From the NCBI GenBank assembly GCA_037045145.1, contig JBAOIA010000011.1, positions 1,240,001 to 1,304,000 on the forward strand: a stretch of DNA of 64,000 nucleotides, written 5' to 3'. This DNA is from Bacteroidia bacterium. Lineage in GTDB: Bacteria; Bacteroidota; Bacteroidia; AKYH767-A; OLB10. How positions within the stretch are numbered: the stretch's first letter is position 1; every line of letters starts with the position of its first letter. Shown here in pieces: positions 54,874 to 64,000 of this stretch. Made by a program: the position numbers and the translations under genes. The notes beneath the pieces were generated by a model that worked only from the letters and a program-made list of their open reading frames with translations, was not told where the DNA came from and made no database searches.

Positions 54874-56220
54874 ATGAAAGCCCTTGTCGGTTATTTTTCA
54901 TTATGGTTGAAGAAGAACAAATTTCTTCTGTGGACTTTAGCTGTGATTCATCTGATATTTTTTATTCTGGCTTTGCGAAGTGGCAATATTGCTTTCTCTG
55001 TTGACAGTACAGAATATTTAAATCAGGCAGAAAATATAAGTGAACATGGTTCATGGTATGCAGGCAATTGGTCTGCACCACATGATGATTTTTTGGAAAG
55101 CAGAAGACCGCCATTGTATGGCTTTTTTATTTTTTTGGTACATATAGTTTCGTCAAATAATTATTTTTTGTTGGCATTGCAGAATTTGTTGAGCATAGCA
55201 GTGCTTATTCTTACAGCTTTTATGTTTTGGCTGCTGACAGGAAAGCGTATTGCCAATCAATGGTTAGTGGTTTTGCCATTATTGCTGTTTCCTACACAAT
55301 TTATTTATGCCAACATGATTATGGCTGATGTCTTGTTTCAGTTTTTAATTATCAGCGGATTTTTATTTTTTATTCAGTCGGTAAGAAAACCAAATTCCTT
55401 TTTGTACTTCTGTATTTTTATATCGTTGGCTATCTTAACCAAGCCTGTTTTCTATGCCTTCTGTTTGATTGTTCCTGTCATTGCATTGTTGTTTTATACA
55501 AAGGGCATTTATAGGTTGCGAAATGTCTGGATTTCACTAATCCCAATTTTAACCGTAGCCACTATATCAACTTTAAACTATCATAAGACAGGTTATTTTC
55601 ATTACAGCAGCGTCAATGAAAAGTTTATTTCTGAATATGGTGCATATCTGGCAGTAGGGGATAAAGGAAATGTAATTGCACAGCAAAAAATTGATTCACT
55701 GCTTAGCGAAGCCAATAAGCAGTCGGATTTTAAAAGCTATTGTAAGTATATTAATAAAGAAAGTTTGTATCTGATTAAAGAGAATAAAGCACGTTTTGTG
55801 ATGATGCAGTTAAAAGGGATGGCTAACTTTTTTGTTGATCACGGCCGGTTCGATTTAATGGCTTTTTTTGTGAACCCTGATTATAATCAGACAGAGGGGT
55901 GGAAACAGAAATATCAGGAACAAGGATGGCAAGGCGTGTTCGATTATTTGAAAACATTTAATCCTTTGTTGTTGTTGTTTCTGATATTAGTCAGCATCTT
56001 TAACTTGATAATGACAGTAATTTTAATCAGATTTTTATTTGCACATAAGATAGCTATATTGTTTCGATTGCTTTTATTGCTGTTTGTAATTTATATGGTA
56101 GTTTTCACAGGCGTTGTTGGATGTAGCCGCTATCGAATGGCCATTTTTCCGATAATCTGGATGGCATTTATGTGGTTTCTGGCCGAGAAGAAATCAATAC
56201 ATAATAAACCTGCAGTTTAA
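54874..56220 (+). CDS. GT-C family membrane glycosyltransferase
   Basis: 448 residues with ten or more hydrophobic helices. The first extracytoplasmic loop has the GT-C motif FSVDSTEYLNQAENIS (D-S-x-E-Y) and a later RRPPLYGFFIFL, as in ArnT/PMT-type lipid-linked sugar transferases. It moves a sugar from a polyprenyl carrier to a lipid or protein outside the cytoplasm. It lies 19 bp after the PorU2-like gene, so it may glycosylate T9SS cargo or surface lipid; this is inference. The last 80 residues hold three more helices. Confidence 0.82.
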   Translation: MKALVGYFSLWLKKNKFLLWTLAVIHLIFFILALRSGNIAFSVDSTEYLNQAENISEHGSWYAGNWSAPHDDFLESRRPPLYGFFIFLVHIVSSNNYFLLALQNLLSIAVLILTAFMFWLLTGKRIANQWLVVLPLLLFPTQFIYANMIMADVLFQFLIISGFLFFIQSVRKPNSFLYFCIFISLAILTKPVFYAFCLIVPVIALLFYTKGIYRLRNVWISLIPILTVATISTLNYHKTGYFHYSSVNEKFISEYGAYLAVGDKGNVIAQQKIDSLLSEANKQSDFKSYCKYINKESLYLIKENKARFVMMQLKGMANFFVDHGRFDLMAFFVNPDYNQTEGWKQKYQEQGWQGVFDYLKTFNPLLLLFLILVSIFNLIMTVILIRFLFAHKIAILFRLLLLLFVIYMVVFTGVVGCSRYRMAIFPIIWMAFMWFLAEKKSIHNKPAV

Positions 56221-56335
56221 AACCTTGAAGATGGTTTTGTGACTTGATATTTGGTGCTACAATCAATCCGATGGAGTGTATGCTTTTAATTTCAGCGATT
56301 GTTTATTTTAGCCATCTGATTAGAAAATATTTTTG

Positions 56336-56827
56336 ATGCAGAAAATTCAGTTAACAAGCAGCCATGAAGAATACAATTCGTTGGACGAATTGCCAGCAAA
56401 GTATAAAAGCCTGATGTTGGAAGCACATGATGCAGCAAAGACAGCATATGCACCCTACTCTGATTTTCATGTAGGAGCAGCTGTGTTATTGTCTAATGGA
56501 AAAATAGTTAAAGGTTCAAACCAGGAAAACGCTGCATATCCTTCAGGCTTATGTGCAGAGAGAGTGGCTGTTTTTGCATCAAGTGTTCAGTATCCCAACG
56601 TTAAAATTGAAGCAATTGCAGTTACGGCAATGCCGGGAAATAAGGAAGAGCCCGTTATGGCAAGTCCTTGTGGAGCATGCCGCCAGGTAATGGTAGAGTA
56701 TGAACACCTTTACCATCAGGATATTAGGTTTATTATGTATGGTTCAATGAATAAAATTATTGTGCTTGACAGTATAAAAGTCTTATTACCTTTTTCTTTT
56801 AATTCAGATCAATTATCGGGCAAATAG
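56336..56827 (+). CDS. cdd: Cytidine deaminase
   Basis: 163 residues from ATG 56336 (a TTG one codon upstream is less likely). Zinc-site pattern: SDFHVGAAV, CAERVA with catalytic Glu, and PCGACRQVM with two cysteines. It converts cytidine and deoxycytidine to uridine forms for salvage. It is longer than the 130-residue tetrameric type by an N-terminal 25-residue helix. It is followed 40 bp later by pdhA. Confidence 0.95.
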   Translation: MQKIQLTSSHEEYNSLDELPAKYKSLMLEAHDAAKTAYAPYSDFHVGAAVLLSNGKIVKGSNQENAAYPSGLCAERVAVFASSVQYPNVKIEAIAVTAMPGNKEEPVMASPCGACRQVMVEYEHLYHQDIRFIMYGSMNKIIVLDSIKVLLPFSFNSDQLSGK

Positions 56828-56843
56828 TCAAACAGTATTTAAC

Positions 56844-56851
56844 TATTTTTG
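56844..56851 (+). promoter_or_regulatory. Bacteroidota -7 promoter element for pdhA
   Basis: TATTTTTG matches TAnnTTTG, 16 bp before the pdhA start codon. I see no good -33 box. Confidence 0.4.
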
Positions 56852-56867
56852 TAGCATTATAGAGTAT

Positions 56868-57866
56868 ATGGCTAAACAGAAATTTATAAAAGAAACATAT
56901 CTATTTTGGTATGAGCAGATGCTGCTCATGCGGAGGTTCGAAGAACGCTCAGGTCAGTTGTATGGTATGCAAAAGATAAAAGGATTTTGTCATTTATATA
57001 TCGGACAGGAGGCTGTTGTTGCAGGTGCAATGTCTGTTATCAAACCTACCGACAACATGATTACAGCCTATCGCGATCATGCACATGCTTTGGGGAAAGG
57101 AACCTCTGCAAGGGCAGTCATGGCTGAGCTTTTTGCTAAAGCTACCGGATGCAGTAAAGGTAAAGGCGGAAGTATGCACTTGTTTGATGCTTCTCATCGT
57201 TTTTTTGGCGGACATGGTATTGTTGGCGGGCAGATTCCATTAGGAGCAGGTATTGCATTTGCAGAGAAATATAAAGGAACAGACAGTGTTACTTTATGTT
57301 ATATGGGTGATGGTGCAGTGCGCCAAGGTGCTTTTCATGAGGCATTGAATATGGCAATGACATGGAAACTACCGGTGGTTTTTATTATAGAAAATAATAA
57401 TTATGCCATGGGAACTTCCGTAGAACGAACAAGTAATGTTACAGACTTATATAAATTGGGTTGTGCATTTAATATGCCTAGCGAACCGGTTGATGGCATG
57501 ATGGTAGAAACTGTACATGCGGCTATGGAAAAAGCCGTTAGTCATTGCAGAAATGGAAACGGTCCATATTTGTTAGAAATGAATACCTATCGCTATAAAG
57601 GACACTCTATGAGTGATCCTGCGAAATACAGAAGCAAGGAAGAGTTGGAAAAATATAAAGCTCAAGACCCCATTGAAGAAGTTCTGAAAGTAATCCAGAA
57701 AAATAAGCTTGCATCACAGCAAGAGATTGACGCGATTGATAAAAAAGTACATGAAATTGTTGAAGACAGTGTAACATTTGCAGAAGAATCTCCATATCCT
57801 GATGCAGATGAACTGTTTAAAGATGTCTATGAACAATCAGATTATCCTTACATTATTGAAGATTAA
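56868..57866 (+). CDS. pdhA: Pyruvate dehydrogenase E1 component, alpha subunit
   Basis: 332 residues. Thiamine diphosphate motif GDGAVRQGAFHEALNMA ... ENNNYAMGTS (G-D-G to N-N), and the phosphorylation-loop-like YRYKGHSMSDPAKYR. It decarboxylates pyruvate together with a beta subunit, encoded elsewhere in the genome. It is followed 28 bp later by the E2 gene, so the two are co-transcribed. Confidence 0.95.
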   Translation: MAKQKFIKETYLFWYEQMLLMRRFEERSGQLYGMQKIKGFCHLYIGQEAVVAGAMSVIKPTDNMITAYRDHAHALGKGTSARAVMAELFAKATGCSKGKGGSMHLFDASHRFFGGHGIVGGQIPLGAGIAFAEKYKGTDSVTLCYMGDGAVRQGAFHEALNMAMTWKLPVVFIIENNNYAMGTSVERTSNVTDLYKLGCAFNMPSEPVDGMMVETVHAAMEKAVSHCRNGNGPYLLEMNTYRYKGHSMSDPAKYRSKEELEKYKAQDPIEEVLKVIQKNKLASQQEIDAIDKKVHEIVEDSVTFAEESPYPDADELFKDVYEQSDYPYIIED

Positions 57867-57894
57867 TTAACAAGCATTACAAGTAAAATCAAAC

Positions 57895-59181
57895 ATGGCA
57901 GAAATAGTTAGAATGCCCAAAATGAGCGATACCATGACAGAAGGTGTTGTTGCTAAATGGCATAAAAAAATTGGTGACCCTATAAAGTCTGGTGAGTTGG
58001 TTGCAGAGATAGAAACCGATAAAGCCACTATGGAGTTTGAGAGTTATCAGAACGGCATACTACTTTATATTGGTGTTGAAGAGGGCAAGGCTGCACCTGT
58101 TGATAGTATATTGGCAATATTAGGTAAAGCGGGCGAAGATTATAAACCCTTGCTTGAAGCAGAGTCAAAAGCAAAGCCGGAAAAAGCTGCCACAACGGAA
58201 AAAGTAGAGTCAAAACCTGCAGCAAAGATGGTTGCAGAAACACCTGCAAAAGTTGTTGCTGCTCCAAAAGCAGAATCAAAACCTGTTGCAACAACTGTTG
58301 GAGTATCAGAAACTGACAGCAGAGTAAAAGCATCACCGTTGGCACGTTCACTTGCAGGGCAGAAAGGCCTTGATTTAACAATGATTAAAGGTAGCGGAGA
58401 TAATGGAAGGATTGTGAAACGTGATGTGGAGTGGTTTAAGCAAGGAAATACTGTTGCAGGAAGTACTACTTCGGCAATACGCACACAGGAGTCGTTTGAA
58501 GAAACACCTGTTTCGCAAATGCGTAAAACTATTGCACGCAGACTAAGCGAAAGTAAATTTACGGCACCCCATTTTTATCTTACATTAGATGTTGAAATGA
58601 CAGCATGTATGGATGCGCGCGAAGCAATAAATGCAGCCACAGGCAGTAAAGTTTCTTTCAATGATTTTGTAATAAAAGCTTGTGCTGCTGCATTGCAACA
58701 ACATCCTAAAGTAAACTCATCCTGGTTGGGCGATACCATTAGGACAAATCATCACATCCATATTGGTGTTGCAGTAGCAGTTGATGAAGGCTTGCTGGTA
58801 CCTGTAGTACGTTTTGCAGATTCAAAAACACTTTCTCAGATAAATGCTGAAGTGAAGACGTATGCGCAGAAAGCAAAAGATAAGAAACTACAACCTGCTG
58901 ACTGGGAAGGGAACACTTTTACTATTTCCAATCTGGGTATGTTTGATATTGAAGAATTTACAGCAATCATTAATCCACCTGATGCCTGCATTCTTGCCGT
59001 TGGTGCAATAAAATCTGTTCCGGTTGTTAAAAGTGGAAATATTGTTGCTGGAAATGTGATGCGCATTACTCTTAGTTGTGACCATCGTGTTGTTGATGGC
59101 GTTACAGGAGCTAAATTCTTGCACACTGTAAAAGGTTTTCTCGAAAATCCTATATTGCTTTTAGGACAAGCATCTATCTGA
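57895..59181 (+). CDS. pdhC: Pyruvate dehydrogenase E2 component (dihydrolipoamide acetyltransferase)
   Basis: 428 residues. One lipoyl domain (about 1-78, lipoylated Lys in EIETDKATMEF), an Ala/Lys/Pro linker (80-140), an E3-binding domain (KASPLARSLAGQKGLDLTMI, about 143-180) and the acetyltransferase core ending in SCDHRVVDG with the catalytic His. It moves the acetyl group to CoA in the core of the PDH complex. Its stop codon overlaps the convergent giant surface protein gene by 8 bp. Confidence 0.95.
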   Translation: MAEIVRMPKMSDTMTEGVVAKWHKKIGDPIKSGELVAEIETDKATMEFESYQNGILLYIGVEEGKAAPVDSILAILGKAGEDYKPLLEAESKAKPEKAATTEKVESKPAAKMVAETPAKVVAAPKAESKPVATTVGVSETDSRVKASPLARSLAGQKGLDLTMIKGSGDNGRIVKRDVEWFKQGNTVAGSTTSAIRTQESFEETPVSQMRKTIARRLSESKFTAPHFYLTLDVEMTACMDAREAINAATGSKVSFNDFVIKACAAALQQHPKVNSSWLGDTIRTNHHIHIGVAVAVDEGLLVPVVRFADSKTLSQINAEVKTYAQKAKDKKLQPADWEGNTFTISNLGMFDIEEFTAIINPPDACILAVGAIKSVPVVKSGNIVAGNVMRITLSCDHRVVDGVTGAKFLHTVKGFLENPILLLGQASI

Positions 59182-62100
59182 TTAACGTTACCTGACCATT
59201 GTAGGTGTGGTATATGCCATACTGATCTTTGATTTTAGCAGTATAAACATAAACGCCTTGCGGACAAATTTTGCCTGAAGTGTCAATGCCATTCCACCGG
59301 CCGGATACTGATGGTGTTTCAAAAACTTTATTTCCCCATCTGTTAAAAATCTGCATTTTAAGTTCGGTAATGCCGTAGCCGTTGGCAAAGAAATAATCAT
59401 TACTACCGTCATTGTTTGGCGTAAATGCATTAGGAATATAAACCGTAAATGCACCTTCTACAATTACCTCTTTATTTGAAGTGTCGCGACAGCCAAATTC
59501 ACTTTCAACAATTTGAATTACAGTAAACCTGCCGGTATCCTGATAGATGTGTGTAGGATTCTGAAAAGCAGAAGTCTTTCCATCACCAAAATCATAAAAC
59601 CAGATAGCGCTGAGTAAACTGCTGTCAGAAATAGTTATTTCAGGATGTAAAATTGAAATGCTTTCGGGGCTGATGCTGAAAGAGGAAACCGGCAACGGAT
59701 AAACCTCAATTGAATTTGACATGATAAAACTGCTTACACAGTTGTCAGGTGTTATTGCCTGAACACTTACTGTGTAAATTCCGTCTGTGTTGTAAATGTG
59801 AAGCGGTGAAATGGAGTCAGTTGTTTGGCCATCACCAAAAAGCCAGGTAAATATTGTTCCTTGAGGATAGCTTGAGTTGTTAAGGAATTGTACTTCTAAA
59901 GGCATACAACCTTGTTCAGTCATTGGTGAAATATCAATTGATGGCGTTTCGTTTACCACAACCGGTAACACTGCTGTTGCAGGAGTGAGTGTACAGTTGT
60001 CTGTAATGCTGACACTATATGTTGTTGTAACCGTTGGAAACACATTTACACTTGAACTATCACTTCCGTTTGACCAAAGATAACTATATGGCCCGCCATT
60101 TCCACCATTTGCAATTGATGACAGAACGGTAGATTGTCCTTCACAAATTGTGTCGGTGCCGGTAGCAGCAATTCCTAACGGTGGAAACACGTTAACTGAA
60201 ATACTATCAGTTTTAGATGGGCAATTGTTACTGTCTGTAACAGAAACAAAGTAGCTTGTTGTTGCTGTTGGCGTAACCAAAATAGTTGATGAAGTAGCTT
60301 GATTGTTCCAAAGCCAGTTATATGTTCCTGTACCACCTGCTGCTATGGCATTGAGAGTTGCTTGCTGTCCAATGCAGATTGTGTCCACAAGATTTATTGA
60401 AAGTAAAATGGGTAGCGGTTCTGTTATGGTAAATGCTTTAACTCTAATACAGCCGTTAGCATCTGTAACGGTAACCACATAAATGCCTGCTGTTAGATTT
60501 GCATTAGTAGATTGTGTAGTGCCATTATTCCATAGATAACTATAGGGGGCGACACCGCCTTGAACGTTTAAGGCAACAATAGCATCGCTTAATCCATTAC
60601 AAGAAACATTGGTAATAGTTGAATTGGGTTTTATCTGTTGTGGTGCAGAAATTTGCTCCGTAAATATATTATCACAACCGTTGGCATCTGTAATGGTCAC
60701 TGTATAGCTGCCTGCAGGCAGGTTTTGAATGGTGTCATTTGTTTGTTGTTGGTAACTCCATAAATAACTATAAGGTGCTGTGCCGCCTGTGGTATTTGCT
60801 ATAAGCGTTCCATTGCTTCCACCATAGCATGAGACATCATTCTTTGAAAATGTATTTGCAATTGGTACAGGTGTTACTATTTGAATTTGTTCAGTCAGTG
60901 TACAGCCATTTTTATCAGTAATATCAACCGTATATAAACCTGCGGGTAGGGCATTGGCGTAGTTGGTGTTGCCGGCAATTGGTGACCAGTTGTATTGATA
61001 GGGTGGTGTGCCACCTGCTACTGATACCCATGCTGAGCCATTCGCACTTCCGGAACATGTTCCATTTTGAGTTGTATGATTTGCTGCTAAAGCTGTAGGG
61101 CTTGATAAATAAATGCTGTCAGACTTGTTACAATTATTTGCATCAGAAACAGTAAATAAGTACTGCCCGGATGCAATACCGGAAAGATTGAAGTCCGTAC
61201 TTCCTGACGACCACAAAATGTCATAAGGTGGTGTTCCGCCATTTGCTACTACATTTAGAGAACCATTATTATAACCGAAACAGGTAGGTTGTGCTGAAGT
61301 AATATTGTTTTGTACAGGAGTAGGCTGACTGATAGTAAAGGGATGATTGGTTTTACAATTGTTTGTATCACTTACATAGACAGTATAATTGCCAGGAAGC
61401 AATGAATTAAAGAAAGTATCTGTCTGTTGTGTAATAAAATTATTTGTTGAAAAACTTAAGGTGCCATTACCGCCTGCAGTTGTAATATGTACTGCGCCAT
61501 CTTGCAAACCAAAGCATGAAACATTAGCAGTTGTCAGAGAAATAATTTGAGGGCCTGTTAGGTCTGCGACATTAACTTGATTCAGCGTACGGCAATTTTT
61601 AGAATCTTTCACTACCAGATAATAATTGTTGCTGACTAGTTGTGTAAATCCTGCTACATTATAAAATGTTTGACCACTGTCAGACGAAAATAAATATGGC
61701 GAAGTGCCACCTGTTGATGAAACAGTAATACTGCCATTGCCAGATGAGCACGTTTCAGGGGTAATGGTTAATAACAGTTGCAATGAGTCTGGCTGTAATA
61801 AAGTAATAACAGTGTCGCTTCTGCAATTGTTCTGATCAATTACAGATGCTGAATATGCACCTGCAGTTAAACTACTAAATGTGTTTGACATTTGTGTAGT
61901 TACACCATTGTCAATGCTGTATGTTAAAGCCCCTGTACCGCCACTTGCCAGAATTTTTATTTCACCATCATTGGCATTAAAGCATTTTACTTGCTTTAAA
62001 ACAGAACCAATTAGCTTAGGTGCAAGAATATTACTTAATGGTATCGTGCGCTGCACCTCACAATTATTAGCATCTTTAATTTTAAGGGTATAGCTTCCGG

Positions 62101-64000
62101 CATAGAGATTCGAGTAATTTGTAAGGTTGCTATAAGAAGATCCGTTTAATGAGGTAAGTAATGTTCCGGTGCCTCCGGCTAACTGTACTGTAATCGAACC
62201 ATTATTTTGTCCACAGGCAGGATTAGAAACTGTTGTATTAACCTGAATAGTTGAAGGTGTTGTTAATTGTACAAACCCGGACACTAAACATCCGGCACTA
62301 TCAGTTACTGTTACATGATAGGTGCCGGCAGCCAGCTGATTAAAATTGGCATTGCTTATGAAAGGCTGATTGTTTATACTGTAACCCAGCACACCAGTAC
62401 CACCTGATGCCAGGATAGAAATGGTGCCGCTGTTTATTCCAAAACAATTTAAATTTTGTGTTATTACACTATCTATTGTAGGACCACTGATGGTGTTTAT
62501 CTGTGCAAAAATATTTTTACTGCACATCATAGCATCCCTCACTTGCAATTGATGTGTTCCTGCGGGTAATGATCCGAAATATGTCTGTTGACTTAACGGG
62601 CCACCATTAAGGCTGAATAATAATGTTCCATTTCCACCTTGTGCATTAATTGAAATACTTCCATTAGCTTGCTGACAGTTGGCATTGGTGATGTTAAATG
62701 TAGCAGCAATATCATCAGGTGATGTTAATTGTATGATGGTATCAGCAGTACAAAGATTCTGATCAGAAATTTTTATATGATAAAAACCGGTAGGAAGGTT
62801 CGTAAAGTTCGGCAATGCCTGATAGGTTACGCCATTGTCAATGCTATAACTCAATAATCCTGTGCCACCGCTAGCCGTTAATGAAATAAAACCTGTGCTG
62901 TCACCAAAACAAGTAACATCACCTTTGCTAAAATTGGTAAGAATAGGTGCAGCCAGATTAGGAACAGCAATTAATTTTGTTGCATAACATTGATTGGCAT
63001 CAGTAACATGCAGTTGATAAATTCCTGCAATAAGATTATTGAAAATGGTGTTGGGGCTAAAGTTGAGGCTGTCTAATGAAAGTTGGAGTGTTCCTGTGCC
63101 ACCATTTACAACAATTTGAAAAGAGCCATTTTGTTGATTGCATGTAGCTGCAGTAACTGCTTGTTGAATGATAATAGAATCAGGTTCATTTAATGTAATA
63201 GTTGATGAAGTAATACAACCAACACTGTCAGTAAGAATGATATTGTAATTTCCTGCAGAAAGCATGGTAAAGTGATTGTTCAAAACAGATGACAATCCAT
63301 TGTCAATGCTGTATGATAGAGGACCTGTTCCTCCTGAAGCAGCGATTGTAATTTCTCCGGTTTGTTGACCATGACACTTTATATCAACAGTAGAAATATT
63401 ATTAATTATTGCACCATTAATGGTATTAATTGATGCTACAAATGCAGTTTGACAGTTGTTTGCATCCTGAATTATTAAGTTTTGATTTCCGGATGACAAA
63501 TTATTGAACACCGTTTGTGAGCTAAACAAACCTCCATTAAGAGAATAAGTTAAATTACCTGAACCACCGGAAGCAGTAACAGTTATGGAGCCATTGCTTA
63601 ACGTACAATTTGACGAGGTTGTTTGTATGTTGGCTGTAATTGCATCCGGTTCTGTTAGTAATATAGTGGTGTCAGTAGTGCATCCATTCGTATCACGAAC
63701 AGTAATTATATAACTCCCTGCTGTTAGTTGACTAAATATATTTGAGTTTTGAAAAATTATTCCATCAAGGCTATATTGTACAGGTCCATTTCCTGCGGCT
63801 GTAAGTTGTATTATGCCATCACCGGACTGATAACAACTAAGGTTGGTAGAAGCAGCCTGATTGATAGTTGGATTATTTAGGTTGTTTATCTGAAAAGCAG
63901 ATTGTGTGGTACATCCATTAAAATCTGTTGTGATGATTGAATAGTTACCAGCACTTAACTGGGTAAAGAAGGTGTCAGTGGCTGTAGTATTGTTACTTAG
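59174..64000 (-). CDS. Giant SprB-repeat surface protein, T9SS type B (5' part outside the window)
   Basis: At least 1,608 residues. The reading frame is open to the window edge. About 18 to 20 tandem SprB-type repeats of 70-80 residues fill most of it; each has a Cys-x-G-x-x-x-G start (VKCFNANDGEIKILASGG), a TGxLxYSIDNG core and an AGxYxVxVTDxxxC end. Then come Ig/PKD-like domains (about 1180-1370; FLWLFGDG-type WLFGDGQTT, WFYDFGDGKT) and a C-terminal gliding/CHU_C domain (VYIPNAFTPNNDGSNDYFFA ... WNGIDTSGK, GVYVYTAKI). SprB is the gliding adhesin of Flavobacterium johnsoniae. Here an adhesin or surface filament is likely; gliding is not proven. Confidence 0.93.
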   Translation of the reverse strand, partial: LSNNTTATDTFFTQLSAGNYSIITTDFNGCTTQSAFQINNLNNPTINQAASTNLSCYQSGDGIIQLTAAGNGPVQYSLDGIIFQNSNIFSQLTAGSYIITVRDTNGCTTDTTILLTEPDAITANIQTTSSNCTLSNGSITVTASGGSGNLTYSLNGGLFSSQTVFNNLSSGNQNLIIQDANNCQTAFVASINTINGAIINNISTVDIKCHGQQTGEITIAASGGTGPLSYSIDNGLSSVLNNHFTMLSAGNYNIILTDSVGCITSSTITLNEPDSIIIQQAVTAATCNQQNGSFQIVVNGGTGTLQLSLDSLNFSPNTIFNNLIAGIYQLHVTDANQCYATKLIAVPNLAAPILTNFSKGDVTCFGDSTGFISLTASGGTGLLSYSIDNGVTYQALPNFTNLPTGFYHIKISDQNLCTADTIIQLTSPDDIAATFNITNANCQQANGSISINAQGGNGTLLFSLNGGPLSQQTYFGSLPAGTHQLQVRDAMMCSKNIFAQINTISGPTIDSVITQNLNCFGINSGTISILASGGTGVLGYSINNQPFISNANFNQLAAGTYHVTVTDSAGCLVSGFVQLTTPSTIQVNTTVSNPACGQNNGSITVQLAGGTGTLLTSLNGSSYSNLTNYSNLYAGSYTLKIKDANNCEVQRTIPLSNILAPKLIGSVLKQVKCFNANDGEIKILASGGTGALTYSIDNGVTTQMSNTFSSLTAGAYSASVIDQNNCRSDTVITLLQPDSLQLLLTITPETCSSGNGSITVSSTGGTSPYLFSSDSGQTFYNVAGFTQLVSNNYYLVVKDSKNCRTLNQVNVADLTGPQIISLTTANVSCFGLQDGAVHITTAGGNGTLSFSTNNFITQQTDTFFNSLLPGNYTVYVSDTNNCKTNHPFTISQPTPVQNNITSAQPTCFGYNNGSLNVVANGGTPPYDILWSSGSTDFNLSGIASGQYLFTVSDANNCNKSDSIYLSSPTALAANHTTQNGTCSGSANGSAWVSVAGGTPPYQYNWSPIAGNTNYANALPAGLYTVDITDKNGCTLTEQIQIVTPVPIANTFSKNDVSCYGGSNGTLIANTTGGTAPYSYLWSYQQQTNDTIQNLPAGSYTVTITDANGCDNIFTEQISAPQQIKPNSTITNVSCNGLSDAIVALNVQGGVAPYSYLWNNGTTQSTNANLTAGIYVVTVTDANGCIRVKAFTITEPLPILLSINLVDTICIGQQATLNAIAAGGTGTYNWLWNNQATSSTILVTPTATTSYFVSVTDSNNCPSKTDSISVNVFPPLGIAATGTDTICEGQSTVLSSIANGGNGGPYSYLWSNGSDSSSVNVFPTVTTTYSVSITDNCTLTPATAVLPVVVNETPSIDISPMTEQGCMPLEVQFLNNSSYPQGTIFTWLFGDGQTTDSISPLHIYNTDGIYTVSVQAITPDNCVSSFIMSNSIEVYPLPVSSFSISPESISILHPEITISDSSLLSAIWFYDFGDGKTSAFQNPTHIYQDTGRFTVIQIVESEFGCRDTSNKEVIVEGAFTVYIPNAFTPNNDGSNDYFFANGYGITELKMQIFNRWGNKVFETPSVSGRWNGIDTSGKICPQGVYVYTAKIKDQYGIYHTYNGQVTLIR

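Noticed and set aside
1..64000. Riboswitches, rRNA or tmRNA
   Set aside because: I looked at the intergenic regions and saw none that I could support; only one tRNA was found.

Overview
The window comes from a Bacteroidota chromosome, probably a Chitinophagales- or Sphingobacteriales-like lineage; the order is not certain. The evidence is type IX secretion (T9SS) sorting domains on several secreted proteins, a PorV-like/PorU2-like gene pair, SprB-type repeats, a primary sigma factor of only 288 residues, a short F1 epsilon subunit, and the ftsH-rsfS / birA arrangement. DNA is AT-rich and Shine-Dalgarno-like sites are scarce.

Left arm (1-20.9 kb), mostly minus strand: a partial polysaccharide deacetylase, a conserved protein of unknown role, LUD protein-ftsH-rsfS facing birA, an EamA half-transporter, a lipoprotein coupled to a cytochrome oxidase subunit III-like protein, DUF2179 protein, a sirtuin, fmt, MATE transporter, M3 peptidase and DUF5606 protein. 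Two plus-strand envelope genes and a large T9SS cargo protein follow.

Middle (20.9-40.6 kb), the unusual part: accessory genes, nearly all on the minus strand, in blocks of one to four. The blocks are separated by imperfect inverted repeats whose outer boxes read about GCRYAAC and GTTRTRYGC, with an asymmetric unpaired spacer next to them. This is the architecture of integron attC sites. I read the region as an integron-like cassette array (or a cluster of attC sites lacking a working integrase) between a T9SS cargo gene and atpC-atpD. A tyrosine-recombinase C-terminal remnant lies at its atpC end, and a tyrosine recombinase + IS91-type transposase unit sits inside it in the opposite orientation. 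Cassette contents: a T9SS subtilase with a T9SS partner, several lipoproteins and membrane proteins of unknown role, a four-gene HAD/FkbH-DUF488-DUF488-dual-OB operon, and a HEPN-like protein with a small membrane protein. The leftmost 2.3 kb holds no convincing gene but has a 21-bp-period array, dispersed hairpin repeats, a 97-bp direct repeat and IS1182-type transposase scraps.

Right arm (40.7-64 kb), housekeeping: atpC-atpD, primary sigma factor, tRNA-Leu(UAG), tig-clpP-clpX (protein folding and quality control), purS, pssA, the PorV-like/PorU2-like pair, a GT-C glycosyltransferase, cytidine deaminase, pyruvate dehydrogenase E1 alpha and E2, and the 3' part of a giant SprB-repeat surface protein that runs off the end of the window.
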